Shown one piece after another: positions 1-10,069 of a stretch of 64,000 bases of DNA. Positions within the stretch are counted from its first letter, which is position 1; each line of letters begins with the position of its first letter. The notes under the pieces were generated by a model that was not told where the DNA came from, searched no databases, and saw only the letters and a program-made list of their open reading frames with translations. The stretch is taken from contig NZ_CP038493.1 of the NCBI RefSeq assembly GCF_004752005.1, forward strand, positions 3,496,302-3,560,301, in the 5' to 3' direction. The position numbers were made by a program, and so were the translations under genes. This DNA is from Thalassotalea sp. HSM 43. Lineage in GTDB: Bacteria; Pseudomonadota; Gammaproteobacteria; Enterobacterales; Alteromonadaceae.

Positions 1-120
1 ACTGATGGCGATAAAGAACACCGCGTCAGCGCTCATGGTGAAGCCATTATATTCCCTAACGCTAACGTTGCCTTAGGTCAAAGAGCTTTATTAACGGTGA
101 TACCGAGTACGTTAAATTAG
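1..120 (+). CDS. C-terminal end of an unidentified protein
   Basis: Frame 1 is open from the first base to a TAG at 118-120 and encodes 39 residues ending in [10 protein letters not shown]. The start lies outside the window. A clear intrinsic terminator follows 33 bases later, which supports a real gene end. The tail could belong to a periplasmic adaptor or another beta-rich protein, but 39 residues are too few to name a family, so no function is assigned. Confidence 0.6.
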   Translation, partial: TDGDKEHRVSAHGEAIIFPNANVALGQRALLTVIPSTLN

Positions 121-152
121 GCCGTACTGCTATTCGCTGTGTCTTTGCTTTT

Positions 153-187
153 AAAGCCTGTGCTCTTTGTCACAGGCTTTTTTATTT
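153..187 (+). terminator. Rho-independent terminator
   Basis: AAAGCCTGTG and CACAGGCTTT form a 10-bp perfect stem around an 8-base loop and run into a T-rich tract. It closes the partial gene upstream and isolates it from the bkd operon. Confidence 0.9.
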
Positions 188-512
188 TCTGAGCCTATCA
201 AGTCGCTATTATGGCAGGGAAATTTTACATGCTAGAAGGGTATGCTTAACTTAGATTGCAGTGAACGGGCTTAGCTATATTTTTCTGTAAAGCAAAATTG
301 CCACTCACAATGTTCACAAGACGCTAAATTTTGGCAAAAAATTGCAACAAGCCATACCTGAATGTAAAGTTCAGCCTATCAAAAATAACAGCAAAGTCGC
401 GCCCATATAGTATGGATTAAGCGCTAAAATAGAGACTTGCATTTCAAGTTTTGATGGCTTGTTAATGTATTGTATATACATTGGCTGGCTGCAGAAAACA
501 AAAGAGAAGCTT
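188..512 (+). other. Intergenic region upstream of the bkd operon
   Basis: This 325-bp stretch has no convincing gene. It should hold the bkd promoter, but I see no good -35/-10 pair. The only notable element is the 10-bp palindrome TGTATATACA at 471-480, about 32 bases before the chosen bkdA1 start. A longer reading frame entering from 459 lacks a ribosome binding site and is not used. Confidence 0.4.
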
Positions 513-1697
513 ATGAATACCGAAAAGTATCAACAAGGCCGGGTTGTACACCAACCTGAATACATCGATGGCCTATCTGTAGAAATTCCAATTCTAAAAA
601 TTCTTAAACAGGATGGCAGCTTGTACGAAGGTGCCGAAATGCCTGTTATAGACCAAGAACACGCATTGAGAATCTACAAGAGTCTTGCATTTCACCGCGT
701 ACTAGATGAACGTATGATCGCCTCTCAACGTCAAGGACGTTTGAGCTTTTATATGGCTGCGCTAGGTGAAGAAGCAGCAAGTGTTGGTAGTGCAGCAGCA
801 TTAGAAGACGAAGACATGATCATGGCGCAATACCGTGAACAAGGTGCGCTTATTTACCGTGGTTTTAGTTTGGAAAACTTTATGAACCAAATGTTCTCAA
901 ACGAGAAAGATTTGGGTAAAGGTCGCCAAATGCCAATTCACTACGGTTCAAGTGAATTGCATTACATGACCATCTCATCGCCATTGTGTACACAAGTACC
1001 ACAAGCTGCGGGTTATGCTTATGGCCAAAAACTTAAAGGCAAAGACAACGTCACTATTTGTTATATCGGTGAAGGTGCTGCCTCAGAAGGTGACTTCCAC
1101 GCCGGTCTAAATATGGCTGCCGTACATGGCGCACCTGTTATTTTCTTCTGTCGTAACAACGGCTATGCGATTTCGACACCATCAACCGAGCAATATGCCG
1201 GTAACGGTATTGCATCTCGCGGTGTAGGTTATGACATTAAAACCATTCGTGTTGACGGTAACGACATTCTAGCGGTACTTAAAGTGACCCAAGAAGCACG
1301 TAAATATGCCGTTGAAGAAGGTAAGCCAGTGCTTATTGAAGCCATGTCTTACCGTTTAGGCGCTCACTCTACGTCGGATGACCCAAGTGGTTACCGTACC
1401 AAAGAAGAAGAAGCCAAATACGCCGAGCACGACCCTATTTTACGTATGAAAAACTGGATGCTAGCGCAAAACTGGTGGGATGAAGCACAAGATAATGCGC
1501 TACTAGAACAATACCGAGAGCAAGTTCTTGCTGCGGTTAAAGTCGCTGAGGTCATTGCTAAACCACCTATCGAAGATTTGATCAGTGACGTTTATGACGT
1601 GCCGACACCTGCATTAGAGCAGCAACTTAGCGATTTAAAAGAGCATATCAAGAAATATCCAGAAGCGTATCCAGTGACGGCAGGGAGAATTAAATAA
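513..1697 (+). CDS. bkdA1: Branched-chain 2-oxoacid dehydrogenase E1 alpha subunit
   Basis: E1 alpha subunit of the branched-chain 2-oxoacid dehydrogenase complex, the thiamine-diphosphate-dependent decarboxylase acting on the oxo acids of Val, Leu and Ile. The 394-residue protein has the family's YREQGAL segment, the ThDP-binding region starting [15 protein letters not shown] and continuing to [10 protein letters not shown], and the phosphorylation-loop-like [14 protein letters not shown] start at ATG 513 because AGAGAAG lies just upstream and the N-terminus then matches the family; the ATG at 459 adds 18 unrelated residues. The stop overlaps the next start by one base (TAATG), so translation of E1 alpha and beta is probably coupled. 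A pyruvate-specific E1 is less likely given the alpha2beta2-type split and the two-lipoyl E2 that follows. Confidence 0.93.
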   Translation: MNTEKYQQGRVVHQPEYIDGLSVEIPILKILKQDGSLYEGAEMPVIDQEHALRIYKSLAFHRVLDERMIASQRQGRLSFYMAALGEEAASVGSAAALEDEDMIMAQYREQGALIYRGFSLENFMNQMFSNEKDLGKGRQMPIHYGSSELHYMTISSPLCTQVPQAAGYAYGQKLKGKDNVTICYIGEGAASEGDFHAGLNMAAVHGAPVIFFCRNNGYAISTPSTEQYAGNGIASRGVGYDIKTIRVDGNDILAVLKVTQEARKYAVEEGKPVLIEAMSYRLGAHSTSDDPSGYRTKEEEAKYAEHDPILRMKNWMLAQNWWDEAQDNALLEQYREQVLAAVKVAEVIAKPPIEDLISDVYDVPTPALEQQLSDLKEHIKKYPEAYPVTAGRIK

Positions 1698-2674
1698 TGG
1701 CACAAATGAATTTATTGCAGGCGATTAACGACGCCCTAGATATCGCCATGACTGAAGATGACTCTACGTTATGTTTTGGTGAAGATGTTGGTCACTTTGG
1801 TGGTGTTTTCCGTGCAACGTCAAACTTGCAAGAGAAGTACGGCAAAAGCCGTTGTTTCAATACACCATTAGTTGAGCAGGGTATCCTAGGTTTTGCCAAC
1901 GGTTTGGCGGCACAAGGTTCTCGTCCAATTGCGGAAATCCAGTTTGCTGATTATATCTTCCCGGCGTTTGACCAAATCGTCAACGAGTCGGCTAAATTCC
2001 GTTACCGCTCAGGTAATGAATTTGATGTCGGTAAATTGACTATTCGTACCCCATACGGCGGTGGTATTGCTGGTGGTTTATATCATTCGCAATCACCAGA
2101 AGCGTATTTTGCCCACACACCAGGTTTGAAAATTGTTGTTCCACGTAATCCATATCAAGCAAAAGGTTTGTTACTGGCCTCGATTCGTGATGACAACCCG
2201 GTAGTGTTCTTTGAACCGAAAAAACTATATCGTGCCTCTGTTGGTGAAGTTCCTGAAGAAGATTACCAATTACCACTAGGTAAAGCCGAAGTGGTTAAAT
2301 CTGGTGCCGATATCACCTTACTTGGTTGGGGTGCGCAAATTGAGACCCTAGAAAAAGCCGCAGACATGGCAGAGAAACAAGGTGTTTCTTGTGAAATTAT
2401 CGATTTACGTACAATTTTGCCTTGGGATGTTGATACCGTTGCCGAATCTGTATGTAAAACCGGCCGTTTGTTGATCAACCACGAAGCACCATTAACCGGT
2501 GGTTTCGCTGGTGAAATCGCTGCGACCATTCAAGACAAGTGTTTCTTACACCTTGAGTCGCCGATTACACGCGTATGTGGTTTGGATACTCCATTCCCAC
2601 TGTCTCACGAAAAAGAATACATGCCAGATGAGCTAAAAACGTTTGAAGCTATCATGGCCTCAGTAAATTACTAA
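1697..2674 (+). CDS. bkdA2: Branched-chain 2-oxoacid dehydrogenase E1 beta subunit
   Basis: E1 beta subunit, partner of the preceding alpha subunit in the alpha2beta2 decarboxylase. The 325-residue length is normal for the family. Visible signatures are [15 protein letters not shown] near the N-terminus, NTPLVEQGI, the central [15 protein letters not shown], the [20 protein letters not shown] segment, and the C-terminal transketolase domain with DLRTILPWD and [10 protein letters not shown]. It begins on the ATG overlapping the bkdA1 stop and ends 11 bases before bkdB, so the three genes form one operon. Confidence 0.94.
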   Translation: MAQMNLLQAINDALDIAMTEDDSTLCFGEDVGHFGGVFRATSNLQEKYGKSRCFNTPLVEQGILGFANGLAAQGSRPIAEIQFADYIFPAFDQIVNESAKFRYRSGNEFDVGKLTIRTPYGGGIAGGLYHSQSPEAYFAHTPGLKIVVPRNPYQAKGLLLASIRDDNPVVFFEPKKLYRASVGEVPEEDYQLPLGKAEVVKSGADITLLGWGAQIETLEKAADMAEKQGVSCEIIDLRTILPWDVDTVAESVCKTGRLLINHEAPLTGGFAGEIAATIQDKCFLHLESPITRVCGLDTPFPLSHEKEYMPDELKTFEAIMASVNY

Positions 2675-2685
2675 GGAATTAGGCA

Positions 2686-4284
2686 ATGAGTATCGATTTT
2701 ATTCTACCGGATATTGGTGAAGGCATTGTTGAATGTGAGATTGTTGAATGGCTAGTGTCAGAAGGCGAGCACATTGAAGAAGACCAACCGGTATGTGATG
2801 TCATGACTGACAAAGCATTAGTCCAAATCCCTGCAATGCACTCAGGTGTGGTTGATAAGTTGTATTACGGTAAAGGTGATATTGCCAAGGTGCATGAGCC
2901 ATTGTTTGCCATGACACCACATGGCGAAGCACCTGCTGCGCAAGAGTCTGCGCCGCAAGCGAGTGCAGCTGAACAGCAAGCACCTGTTGCTGACGCGCCA
3001 GCTGCAGCCACCGGTGGTGAAGTAGAAGATTTTATCTTGCCAGATATTGGTGAAGGTATTGTTGAGTGTGAAATTGTTGAATGGTTGGTTGCCGAAGGCG
3101 AAATCATTGAAGAAGATCAACCGGTTGTTGATGTCATGACCGACAAAGCACTGGTACAAATTCCGGCTAAATACGCTGGTACTGTGGTTAAGCTTCATTA
3201 TGGTAAAGGTGAAATTGCCAAGGTACATGAGCCATTATTTGCAATCGAAATTGCCGGTACCGTTGCCTCAGCACCAGCTGCTGCGGCACAAGCTAGCACA
3301 GCCGAAACAGTAAAAGCCGCTGCACCGACATCAGCACCTGCGCCAGCACCAGCACCAGCGGTTGCACAACAACCTGCGTCACAAAAAGCTGGCAATGGTA
3401 AAGCGTTAGCAAGCCCAGCGGTGCGTCGTGTCGCCCGTGAACTTGGTGTCAATATTCATGACGTACCAGGTACTGGTCCAAAAGGTCGTGTCTTTAAAGA
3501 AGATGTACGCAGCTTTATGGAAGGCGGTAACAAGGTCGCACAACAACCAACGCAAGCAGCTACGGTGGCGACTAGCGGTGGTACTCGTGTTGAGCCAATC
3601 CGTGGCGTGAAAGCGGCGATGGCAAAAGCTATGGTTGCCTCAGTATCGACTATCCCTCACTTCACCTATTGTGAAGAGATTGATATGACCAAACTGATTG
3701 CTTTACGCTCAGAGCTTAAAGAAGTGTATGCCAAGCAAGACATCAAATTAACCATGATGCCATTTTTCATGAAATCGATGTCACTTGCACTTAAGCAATT
3801 CCCAGTGATGAACTCAAAGCCAAATGAAGAATGCACTGAGCTTACTTACTTTGATGATCACAATATTGGTATGGCGGTAGATTCCAAAGTGGGTCTGTTG
3901 GTACCAAACGTCAAGAACGTGCAAAGCATGTCGATTGTTGATGTCGCAAAAGAAGTGACACGTTTGACCAACGATGCTCGTCAAGGTCGCGTAAGTACGC
4001 AAGACTTGAAAGGCGGCACCATCAGCATCTCTAATATCGGCGCATTAGGTGGTACGGTGGCAACACCAATCATCAACAAGCCTGAAGTTGCGATCGTTGC
4101 ACTTGGTAAGCTACAAACTCTACCTCGCTTTAATGACAAAGGTGAAGTTGAAGCACGCTCTATTATGCAAGTGAGCTGGTCTGGCGATCATCGCATTATT
4201 GATGGCGGCACCATTGCACGATTCAGTAACTTGTGGAAGTCTTTCTTAGAAGACCCTACAAACATGCTGATGCACATGGCATAA
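2686..4284 (+). CDS. bkdB: Branched-chain 2-oxoacid dehydrogenase E2, two lipoyl domains
   Basis: Dihydrolipoamide acyltransferase core of the complex, transferring the acyl group from E1 to CoA. Domains in order: lipoyl domain 1 (about 1-78, lipoyl Lys43 in VMTDKALVQIPA), lipoyl domain 2 (about 114-190, Lys154 in the same motif), an Ala/Pro-rich flexible linker (about 192-240), the peripheral subunit-binding domain (about 240-278, RRVARELGV and GTGPKGRV) and the catalytic domain (about 300-532) with SGDHRIIDGG, including catalytic His502 and Asp506. The two lipoyl domains are near-duplicates at protein level. No E3 gene follows; a terminator sits directly downstream, so the complex must use a lipoamide dehydrogenase encoded elsewhere. 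Confidence 0.95.
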   Translation: MSIDFILPDIGEGIVECEIVEWLVSEGEHIEEDQPVCDVMTDKALVQIPAMHSGVVDKLYYGKGDIAKVHEPLFAMTPHGEAPAAQESAPQASAAEQQAPVADAPAAATGGEVEDFILPDIGEGIVECEIVEWLVAEGEIIEEDQPVVDVMTDKALVQIPAKYAGTVVKLHYGKGEIAKVHEPLFAIEIAGTVASAPAAAAQASTAETVKAAAPTSAPAPAPAPAVAQQPASQKAGNGKALASPAVRRVARELGVNIHDVPGTGPKGRVFKEDVRSFMEGGNKVAQQPTQAATVATSGGTRVEPIRGVKAAMAKAMVASVSTIPHFTYCEEIDMTKLIALRSELKEVYAKQDIKLTMMPFFMKSMSLALKQFPVMNSKPNEECTELTYFDDHNIGMAVDSKVGLLVPNVKNVQSMSIVDVAKEVTRLTNDARQGRVSTQDLKGGTISISNIGALGGTVATPIINKPEVAIVALGKLQTLPRFNDKGEVEARSIMQVSWSGDHRIIDGGTIARFSNLWKSFLEDPTNMLMHMA

Positions 4285-4298
4285 TCAAATCAAACAGT

Positions 4299-4327
4299 AA
4301 AAAGGCGGTTTAATAACCGCCTTTTTT
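4299..4327 (+). terminator. Terminator of the bkd operon
   Basis: AAAAGGCGGTT and AACCGCCTTTTTT form a stem around TAAT, ending in a T-run 15-40 bases after bkdB. Confidence 0.92.
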
Positions 4328-4378
4328 GATCGGATTTTATCGTCTTGAAAAAGATACGGTAAGCAATAGTAGGCGTCG

Positions 4379-5203
4379 ATGATGAAGCAGATTTTGAGTT
4401 GTTTGTTGTTAATGTTGTTGTGTTTTGCTGTACAAGCAAAGCAAGTCAACATGCGCAAGATTGAAAGCCCATCGGTACAAGGTGTGTTGTATCAATCATC
4501 ATGTGCAGCGAACAACCAGTATGTCATTGTCATAGGCGGCTCTAGTGGCCGAGTGAATGAAAGCTATAGTCAATTAATCGCAGAGCACTGCCAAAATGTG
4601 TTGGCAATCGCATATTTTAATGCTGCAGGGTTTTCTGACACTCTCGATGATATTCCAATTGAACGTGTTAGTGACGCCATCGACTTTTTACAATCAGGTT
4701 ATCAACAAGGCGACTTCAGTACGGATAGCAAGCTAAAAATTAGCGTTGTTGGTATTTCTCGTGGTTCAGAGTTGGCGCTTTGGAGCGCGGCAACGGATCA
4801 TCGTATTGGAGCGGTGGTTGGCATCGTTCCGTCATCAGTGACCTGGCATGGTCAACGCACAGCCACCGCGTGGCGTTATCAGAATAACGCTATCGCTAGC
4901 CTTAGCTTTGCTCGACAAAGTGAACTGCCGATTTATCAACGCGCCAGTAACGCATTGCAACAACTAGCAAGTGATGCCAGTGAATTTATTCCTGTCGAAC
5001 ACATCAAAGCGGACATATTGCTCATTTCAGCTGAAAATGACCATATATGGCCATCCAAGCTTATGGCGCAACAAATCGTAAAGCGACTACAGGCGCATGA
5101 TTTTAGCTATCAATATTCACATCTCAGCGTCGAAGATGATCATTTTTTTGATCAGCAAACCAAACAAAAAATTGCCGCTCAATTGCTGTCGCACCTGCGA
5201 TAA
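4379..5203 (+). CDS. Secreted alpha/beta hydrolase, acyl-CoA thioester hydrolase-like
   Basis: A 274-residue protein with an N-terminal signal peptide (hydrophobic ILSCLLLMLLCFAVQA, cleavage near Ala20) and an alpha/beta-hydrolase fold. The nucleophile elbow GISRGS places Ser127. ISAENDHIW gives the likely acid Asp221, and DDHFF gives the likely catalytic His255. The pattern resembles the C-terminal BAAT/acyl-CoA thioester hydrolase family, but the export signal makes a cytoplasmic CoA ester an unlikely substrate, so the true substrate is open. It stands alone between two terminators. ATG 4382 is an equally possible start one codon later. Confidence 0.75.
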   Translation: MMKQILSCLLLMLLCFAVQAKQVNMRKIESPSVQGVLYQSSCAANNQYVIVIGGSSGRVNESYSQLIAEHCQNVLAIAYFNAAGFSDTLDDIPIERVSDAIDFLQSGYQQGDFSTDSKLKISVVGISRGSELALWSAATDHRIGAVVGIVPSSVTWHGQRTATAWRYQNNAIASLSFARQSELPIYQRASNALQQLASDASEFIPVEHIKADILLISAENDHIWPSKLMAQQIVKRLQAHDFSYQYSHLSVEDDHFFDQQTKQKIAAQLLSHLR

Positions 5204-5228
5204 AGCGCATTAAAAATGACAAAACAAT

Positions 5229-5258
5229 AAAACCTCGCAAAGTAAGCGGGGTTTTTAT
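5229..5258 (+). terminator. Terminator after the secreted hydrolase
   Basis: AACCTCGC and GCGGGGTT pair (one G-T) around AAAGTAA and are followed by TTTATT. Confidence 0.85.
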
Positions 5259-5384
5259 TGTGTAGTTTGCTTTTGATTTGATTGAATTTTGCGCAAACAG
5301 TTCGTCAAAATGTAACAGTCGGTTGCGCCAAATGTTGTTTTCATTAAACTAACTGTAATTAAGTGTTATCGAGTATTTCCAGAT

Positions 5385-5894
5385 ATGACATTGAGACAAT
5401 TAAAAACAGCGCTAAGCAGTAGCTTATTAATATTGATGACGATGAAGGCAAATGCCAATACCCAGCATGTGAAAGTGGACTTGGTTAAAGTAGACAAATC
5501 TGCTCGTACGATGTACTTGCTTGATGGTGAGACGGTTATCAAACAGTACCACATCGCCTTAGGTGATAACCCTAAAGGTCATAAAAATAAAGAAGGGGAT
5601 AACAGAACCCCTGAGGGCGAATACGTTCTCGATTACAAAAAAGAAGACTCACAATATTATCGTTCGATGCACATCAGCTACCCCAATGCCAATGATGTGG
5701 CAAGCGCACAAGATCGCGGTGATAGTCCAGGCGGTTTCATTATGGTGCACGGTCAACGCAATGGTGATAATCGTGATGCTAAAATGATCCAACGCTTTAA
5801 TTGGACCAATGGTTGTATTGCTTTAACCAATACCGAAATGGATGAATTTATGAACTTAGTTGATACCGGCACCCGCATAAAAATTGAGTGGTAA
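5385..5894 (+). CDS. L,D-transpeptidase catalytic (YkuD) domain protein
   Basis: A 169-residue exported protein of the YkuD family, which forms or edits 3-3 crosslinks in peptidoglycan or attaches proteins to it, in the periplasm. Residues 1-24 look like a signal peptide (SSSLLILMTMKANA). The catalytic block is intact: GGFIMVHGQ with His122 and WTNGCIALTN with Cys144, the family's HxG and S/TxGC-type motifs. There is no LysM or other binding domain, so it is a minimal enzyme, close in type to the YafK/ErfK-like small proteins. It is flanked by terminators and appears to be a single-gene unit. Confidence 0.88.
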   Translation: MTLRQLKTALSSSLLILMTMKANANTQHVKVDLVKVDKSARTMYLLDGETVIKQYHIALGDNPKGHKNKEGDNRTPEGEYVLDYKKEDSQYYRSMHISYPNANDVASAQDRGDSPGGFIMVHGQRNGDNRDAKMIQRFNWTNGCIALTNTEMDEFMNLVDTGTRIKIEW

Positions 5895-5950
5895 TGTCGT
5901 GCAAAGCGGCATTAGGTTAAACGAATAGCCACTGCATAAAATCACATAAC

Positions 5951-5978
5951 AAAAGGGAGCATGAGGCTCCCTTTTTTA
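5951..5978 (+). terminator. Terminator after the L,D-transpeptidase gene
   Basis: AAAAGGGAGC and GCTCCCTTTTTT form a stem around ATGAG with a T-run. Confidence 0.92.
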
Positions 5979-5986
5979 TTGGTTAT

Positions 5987-6028
5987 TATATTGATGTCAC
6001 TATATTAATGTCACTATATTAACGTCAC
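5987..6028. repeat. Three tandem copies of a 14-bp repeat
   Basis: TATATTGATGTCAC, TATATTAATGTCAC and TATATTAACGTCAC lie head to tail, differing at one or two positions. They sit between convergent genes directly after a terminator. The 14-bp period recurs at two unrelated loci later in the window. Confidence 0.9.
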
Positions 6029-6091
6029 TGGTAAGCATGACTTGCAATCTAATGTTTTTATTTATGAGCAACGCTAAAAACGTTGTTAACG

Positions 6092-6646
6092 CTAATCGAT
6101 ATGATTACTGAGAATGATGCTACTTACGTGTTGATCGGTAATGGTGAACGCCAGCAGGTCATAACTTTCAATAGAGCAGTAATAGATGACTTTATCTTTG
6201 TTTGACTTATCCGGCGCGCCTAGCTCTTCTTGCAAACGCTTTTTACTGATGCCAATTAGGTTGCTGGTTGCGTCAATCTGAAATGCCGGTGTAAATATGG
6301 CGAATTCTAAAAAGCTTTTATCGGCATTGGGGACTTGATAAATGCTCACGACACCATCTTTATAATGTAGCTGTACTCTTTGGTTTATATAGCTTTCATC
6401 ATGTGGACTAACATCTTGTTTTTGTGAAGACCTGTCCGGCACACCAAACCGACTGGTTACGGCTTCAACATTGTCACCTACGGTACTTTCAATGCTATGG
6501 CAGAGTTTGATGACTTCTTGGCTTGGCATGGTTTTTTGATGAGTTTGTTTGGCCTGGGCAAATACGGCAAAACCAACAACAGCGAACAAGCTGAGTCGTT
6601 TAAGCAAGGTTGTGGGTTGAGTTATATGGGCAAAGCCGTTTCTCAT
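6092..6646 (-). CDS. Exported protein of unknown function
   Basis: A 184-residue protein that I do not recognise. From ATG 6646 it has a signal-peptide-like N-terminus (LLKRLSLFAVVGFAVFAQA) and then a soluble region with HYKDGVVSIYQVP and two parts resembling each other: RFGVPDRSSQK and LGAPDKSNKD. Such repeated gap-PD segments recall small periplasmic SmpA/OmlA-like folds, but this is only a resemblance. Earlier in-frame starts exist (ATG 6682, TTG 6706) but lack ribosome binding sites and would give an unusually long n-region. It lies downstream of metG beyond a terminator, so it is probably transcribed separately. Confidence 0.6.
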   Translation of the reverse strand: MRNGFAHITQPTTLLKRLSLFAVVGFAVFAQAKQTHQKTMPSQEVIKLCHSIESTVGDNVEAVTSRFGVPDRSSQKQDVSPHDESYINQRVQLHYKDGVVSIYQVPNADKSFLEFAIFTPAFQIDATSNLIGISKKRLQEELGAPDKSNKDKVIYYCSIESYDLLAFTITDQHVSSIILSNHID

Positions 6647-6731
6647 AATTACCAATGTTCGAGTGCCGTTGTATTCAAACATAATGGTAATATGACCTGT
6701 GGTCAATTTTTGCGCTAATTATATCTGGGCA

Positions 6732-6759
6732 ATAAAAAGGGCAGCCTGAGCTGCCCTTA
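6732..6759 (-). terminator. Terminator of metG
   Basis: On the minus strand AAGGGCAG-CTCAGG-CTGCCCTTTTTATT forms a strong hairpin with a T-run 28 bases after the metG stop. Confidence 0.9.
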
Positions 6760-6786
6760 GTGTTTTTTAAATCAACTACTTGCTGA

Positions 6787-8814
6787 TTACATTACTCGCA
6801 TACCAGGCTGAGCACCGTCATCTGGATTAAGAATAAAGATGTCTTTTCCACCAGGACCTGCGGCAATGATCATACCTTCTGACATACCAAAGCGCATTTT
6901 GCGAGGTGCAAGGTTAGCCACCACAACGGTTAATTTACCCACCAAATCTTCCGGCTGATAGGCCGATTTTATGCCGGCGAAAATCTGACGTTTCTCGCCA
7001 CCTAGGTCAACTTCGATACGAAGCAACTTATCGGCTTTTTCGACATGCTCAGCGGTAACAATTTTCGCCACTCGTAAATCTACTTTGGCAAAATCGTCAA
7101 AGCTTATCTCTTCGGCAATAGGATCATCAGCCAATGGACCACTTACTGGCGCCGCTTGTGCTGCTGCTAAGTTTTCTTTTGAATCGTCAACCATGGCGTT
7201 TACTTTATCCATATCAACGCGCTGCATTAGCGCTTTAAATTTATTGATTTTGTGGCCGGTCAATAAGTGTGTATGACCTTGCCAGTTCAATTCGTCATTA
7301 AGGAACGCTTGTGATTTTTGTGCCAATTCAGGCAGTACTGGCTTAAGGTAGATCATCAAGATTCGGAATAAATTGATGCCCATCGAGCAGACGTCTTGCA
7401 CCTCTTGCTCTTTACCTTCTTGCTTAGCCAATACCCAAGGTTCTTTAACGGCAATGTATTCGTTTACTTTGTCCGCTAATGCCATGATTTCACGCATCGC
7501 TCGACCAAATTCACGGTTCTCGTAGCATGCTGCGATTGAGTCGCCCGCTGCCATAACGTCATCCGCTAAGGCTTGGTCATCAACGGTTTCAGATAGCATG
7601 CCATCGAACTTCTTGGTAATGAAGCCAGCACAACGTGATGCAATGTTAACGACTTTACCAACCAAGTCAGAGTTTACACGCTGGGCAAAGTCTTCAAGGT
7701 TCAGATCTAAATCATCAATGCGATTGGTTAGCTTAGCCGCGAAGTAATAACGTAAGAATTCTGGGTTTAAGTGCTCAAGGTACGTACGACCTTTAATAAA
7801 GGTACCTTTTGACTTACTCATTTTGGTGCCATTTACAGTAACAAAACCGTGCGCATAAACCGACGTTGGTTGTCTATAACCGGCGCCTTTTAGCATGGCT
7901 GGCCAAAACAGTGAGTGGAAGTAAATGATGTCTTTACCAATAAAGTGGTAAAGCTCAGCTTCCGAGTCTAACTGCCAAAACTCATCAAAATTGATGCCTT
8001 TATTGTCACATAAGTTTTGGAAACTGCCCATATAACCGATTGGGGCATCAAGCCAAACGTAGAAAAATTTGCCAGGTGCATTTGGAATTTCAAAACCAAA
8101 GTATGGCGCATCACGACTGATGTCCCACTGCTGCAGGCCTGACTCAAACCATTCGTTTAGCTTGTTCGCCATTTCTTCTTGCAATGAACCTGACTTGGTC
8201 CAGTCTTTAAGCATTTGCTCAAACGCAGGTAAGTCAAAGAAGAAATGCTCTGAATCTTTCATAACCGGCGTCGCACCAGAAACCACTGACTTAGGGTTTA
8301 CTAGGTCGGTTGGTGAGTATGTTGCACCACAATTATCACAGTTATCGCCGTTTTGATCTTCGCTACCACATTTAGGGCAGGTGCCTTTTACAAAACGATC
8401 TGGCAAAAACATTTGTTTTTCAGGATCAAACAGTTGCGAAATAGTGCGACGTTTAATATAACCGTTATTATCTAAACGATTATAAATAAGCTCGGCATAG
8501 TGACGGTTTTCATCACTGTGTGTTGAGTGATAATTATCAAACTCGATGTGGAAGTCAGCGAAATCAGCCATATGCTCTTCGCGAACTTGAGCGATCATTT
8601 GCTCTGGCGTGATGCCTAATTGTTGAGCTTTAAGCATGATAGGCGTGCCGTGAGCGTCATCGGCACAAACGTAATATGTTTCGTGACCACGCATTTTCTG
8701 GAAACGAACCCAGATATCGGTTTGAATATACTCAAGAAGGTGACCTAGGTGAATAGGGCCATTGGCGTATGGCAGGGCACTGGTCACCAAAATTTTGCGA
8801 TTTTTATCACTCAT
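6787..8814 (-). CDS. metG: Methionyl-tRNA synthetase
   Basis: Charges tRNA-Met with methionine in the cytoplasm. The 675-residue protein has the class I motifs IHLGH (residues 21-25) and KMSKS (331-335). A zinc knuckle of the four-cysteine type (Cys146, Cys149, Cys159, Cys162) lies in the connecting insertion, and a C-terminal EMAP/Trbp111-type tRNA-binding domain spans about 570-675 ([23 protein letters not shown]). This is the long homodimeric form also found in E. coli. It is divergent from apbC across 114 bp, a pairing common in gammaproteobacteria. Confidence 0.97.
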   Translation of the reverse strand: MSDKNRKILVTSALPYANGPIHLGHLLEYIQTDIWVRFQKMRGHETYYVCADDAHGTPIMLKAQQLGITPEQMIAQVREEHMADFADFHIEFDNYHSTHSDENRHYAELIYNRLDNNGYIKRRTISQLFDPEKQMFLPDRFVKGTCPKCGSEDQNGDNCDNCGATYSPTDLVNPKSVVSGATPVMKDSEHFFFDLPAFEQMLKDWTKSGSLQEEMANKLNEWFESGLQQWDISRDAPYFGFEIPNAPGKFFYVWLDAPIGYMGSFQNLCDNKGINFDEFWQLDSEAELYHFIGKDIIYFHSLFWPAMLKGAGYRQPTSVYAHGFVTVNGTKMSKSKGTFIKGRTYLEHLNPEFLRYYFAAKLTNRIDDLDLNLEDFAQRVNSDLVGKVVNIASRCAGFITKKFDGMLSETVDDQALADDVMAAGDSIAACYENREFGRAMREIMALADKVNEYIAVKEPWVLAKQEGKEQEVQDVCSMGINLFRILMIYLKPVLPELAQKSQAFLNDELNWQGHTHLLTGHKINKFKALMQRVDMDKVNAMVDDSKENLAAAQAAPVSGPLADDPIAEEISFDDFAKVDLRVAKIVTAEHVEKADKLLRIEVDLGGEKRQIFAGIKSAYQPEDLVGKLTVVVANLAPRKMRFGMSEGMIIAAGPGGKDIFILNPDDGAQPGMRVM

Positions 8815-8928
8815 TTGACTATTTGCCTGATTATTAAATTATTTAATAGAAATATGGCCACGGATAGTACAAAATTTAAGGCATATTTTCATTACAATTC
8901 TCATAAATTATAAGAAAAACTGTCGACT

Positions 8929-10041
8929 ATGTTTAAAAAGTTGTTTTCTTCATCAAAAAAGGATGTCCAATTGCTCAATCAAGTTACTGAATTTATCAAG
9001 AACTACCGTACAGCACCGTTTGATTTTGGTGTAGACGCTGCAATGAAAGATTGGCAAGCGAGGGTAGAAAACGACAGCATCGTACTATCATTTACGCCAT
9101 TATTTGCCTGTCAATTAGGCCTAGAGCAATTGGCTAAAGATCTTGTAACTGAGTTTAATGTTAACGTTGAAGTCGAACTTGAATACGACATCGCGCCGGT
9201 GCGCTCCCATCAAGTCAAAGGTGTTCGCAACATTATCGCTATTGCCTCAGGCAAAGGTGGTGTTGGTAAATCAACAACCACGGTGAATTTAGCGTACGCC
9301 TTGTCACAGCAGGGCGCCAATGTGGCGATTCTTGATGCGGACATTTATGGTCCCTCGATTCCAACCATGCTAGGTATTGAAAACCAACGTCCGGTGTCGG
9401 TTGATGGGAAAACCATGATGCCTATTTTTACCAATGGTATCACCGCAATGTCGATTGGCTTTTTAGTGTCTGATAAAGACGCGACGATTTGGCGTGGTCC
9501 TATGGCAAGTTCTGCGTTCTCACAAATGTTAAATGAAACCGACTGGCAGACTGAGCAAGGCGAAGACATCGATTATTTATTAATTGATATGCCACCAGGT
9601 ACCGGCGATATCCAGTTAACCCTTGCGCAAAAAGTGCCAGTGGCGGCCGCCGTGGTAGTGACTACACCGCAAGATATTGCCTTAAAAGATGCCATTAAAG
9701 GGATTGCTATGTTCGATAAGGTACAGGTACCTGTGTTGGGCATTGTTGAGAACATGAGTTATCACGTTTGTGAAAACTGTGATCATCACTCGCATCTGTT
9801 TGGTCAAGGTGGCGCAGAACGTTTGGCAAATGATCACAACGTCGAGGTATTAGGGCAGTTACCATTGCATGTTGATATCCGCGAATACAGTGATAATGGT
9901 CAAAATTTAATAAATGAAAATTCTGCTAGCGATGTAGGGGCAAACTACCGTAGAATAGCTGGCAATGTAGCGGCCAATCTGTTTTATCAACTCGATGCGA
10001 AAAGCCCACAAACACCGCAAATAACCGTTATCAATGAATAA
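8929..10041 (+). CDS. apbC: Iron-sulfur cluster carrier ATPase ApbC/Mrp
   Basis: Cytoplasmic P-loop ATPase of the Mrp/NBP35 family, which carries Fe-S clusters to target apoproteins. The 370-residue protein has a short MIP18-like N-terminal domain (about 1-90), the deviant Walker A GKGGVGKST at 108-116, the switch DADIYGPSIPT, LLIDMPPGTGD, and the cluster-binding CENC (Cys281 and Cys284). It is divergent from metG and lies 28 bases upstream of dcd on the same strand, so the two may be cotranscribed. Start ATG 8929 gives the family-normal N-terminus. Confidence 0.95.
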   Translation: MFKKLFSSSKKDVQLLNQVTEFIKNYRTAPFDFGVDAAMKDWQARVENDSIVLSFTPLFACQLGLEQLAKDLVTEFNVNVEVELEYDIAPVRSHQVKGVRNIIAIASGKGGVGKSTTTVNLAYALSQQGANVAILDADIYGPSIPTMLGIENQRPVSVDGKTMMPIFTNGITAMSIGFLVSDKDATIWRGPMASSAFSQMLNETDWQTEQGEDIDYLLIDMPPGTGDIQLTLAQKVPVAAAVVVTTPQDIALKDAIKGIAMFDKVQVPVLGIVENMSYHVCENCDHHSHLFGQGGAERLANDHNVEVLGQLPLHVDIREYSDNGQNLINENSASDVGANYRRIAGNVAANLFYQLDAKSPQTPQITVINE

Positions 10042-10069
10042 CTAAGCAACAAGTAATAGAAGAACAATC

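Noticed and set aside
3198-3452. Ala-rich minus-strand frame inside bkdB
   Set aside because: It is the antisense of the Ala/Pro linker of the E2 protein.
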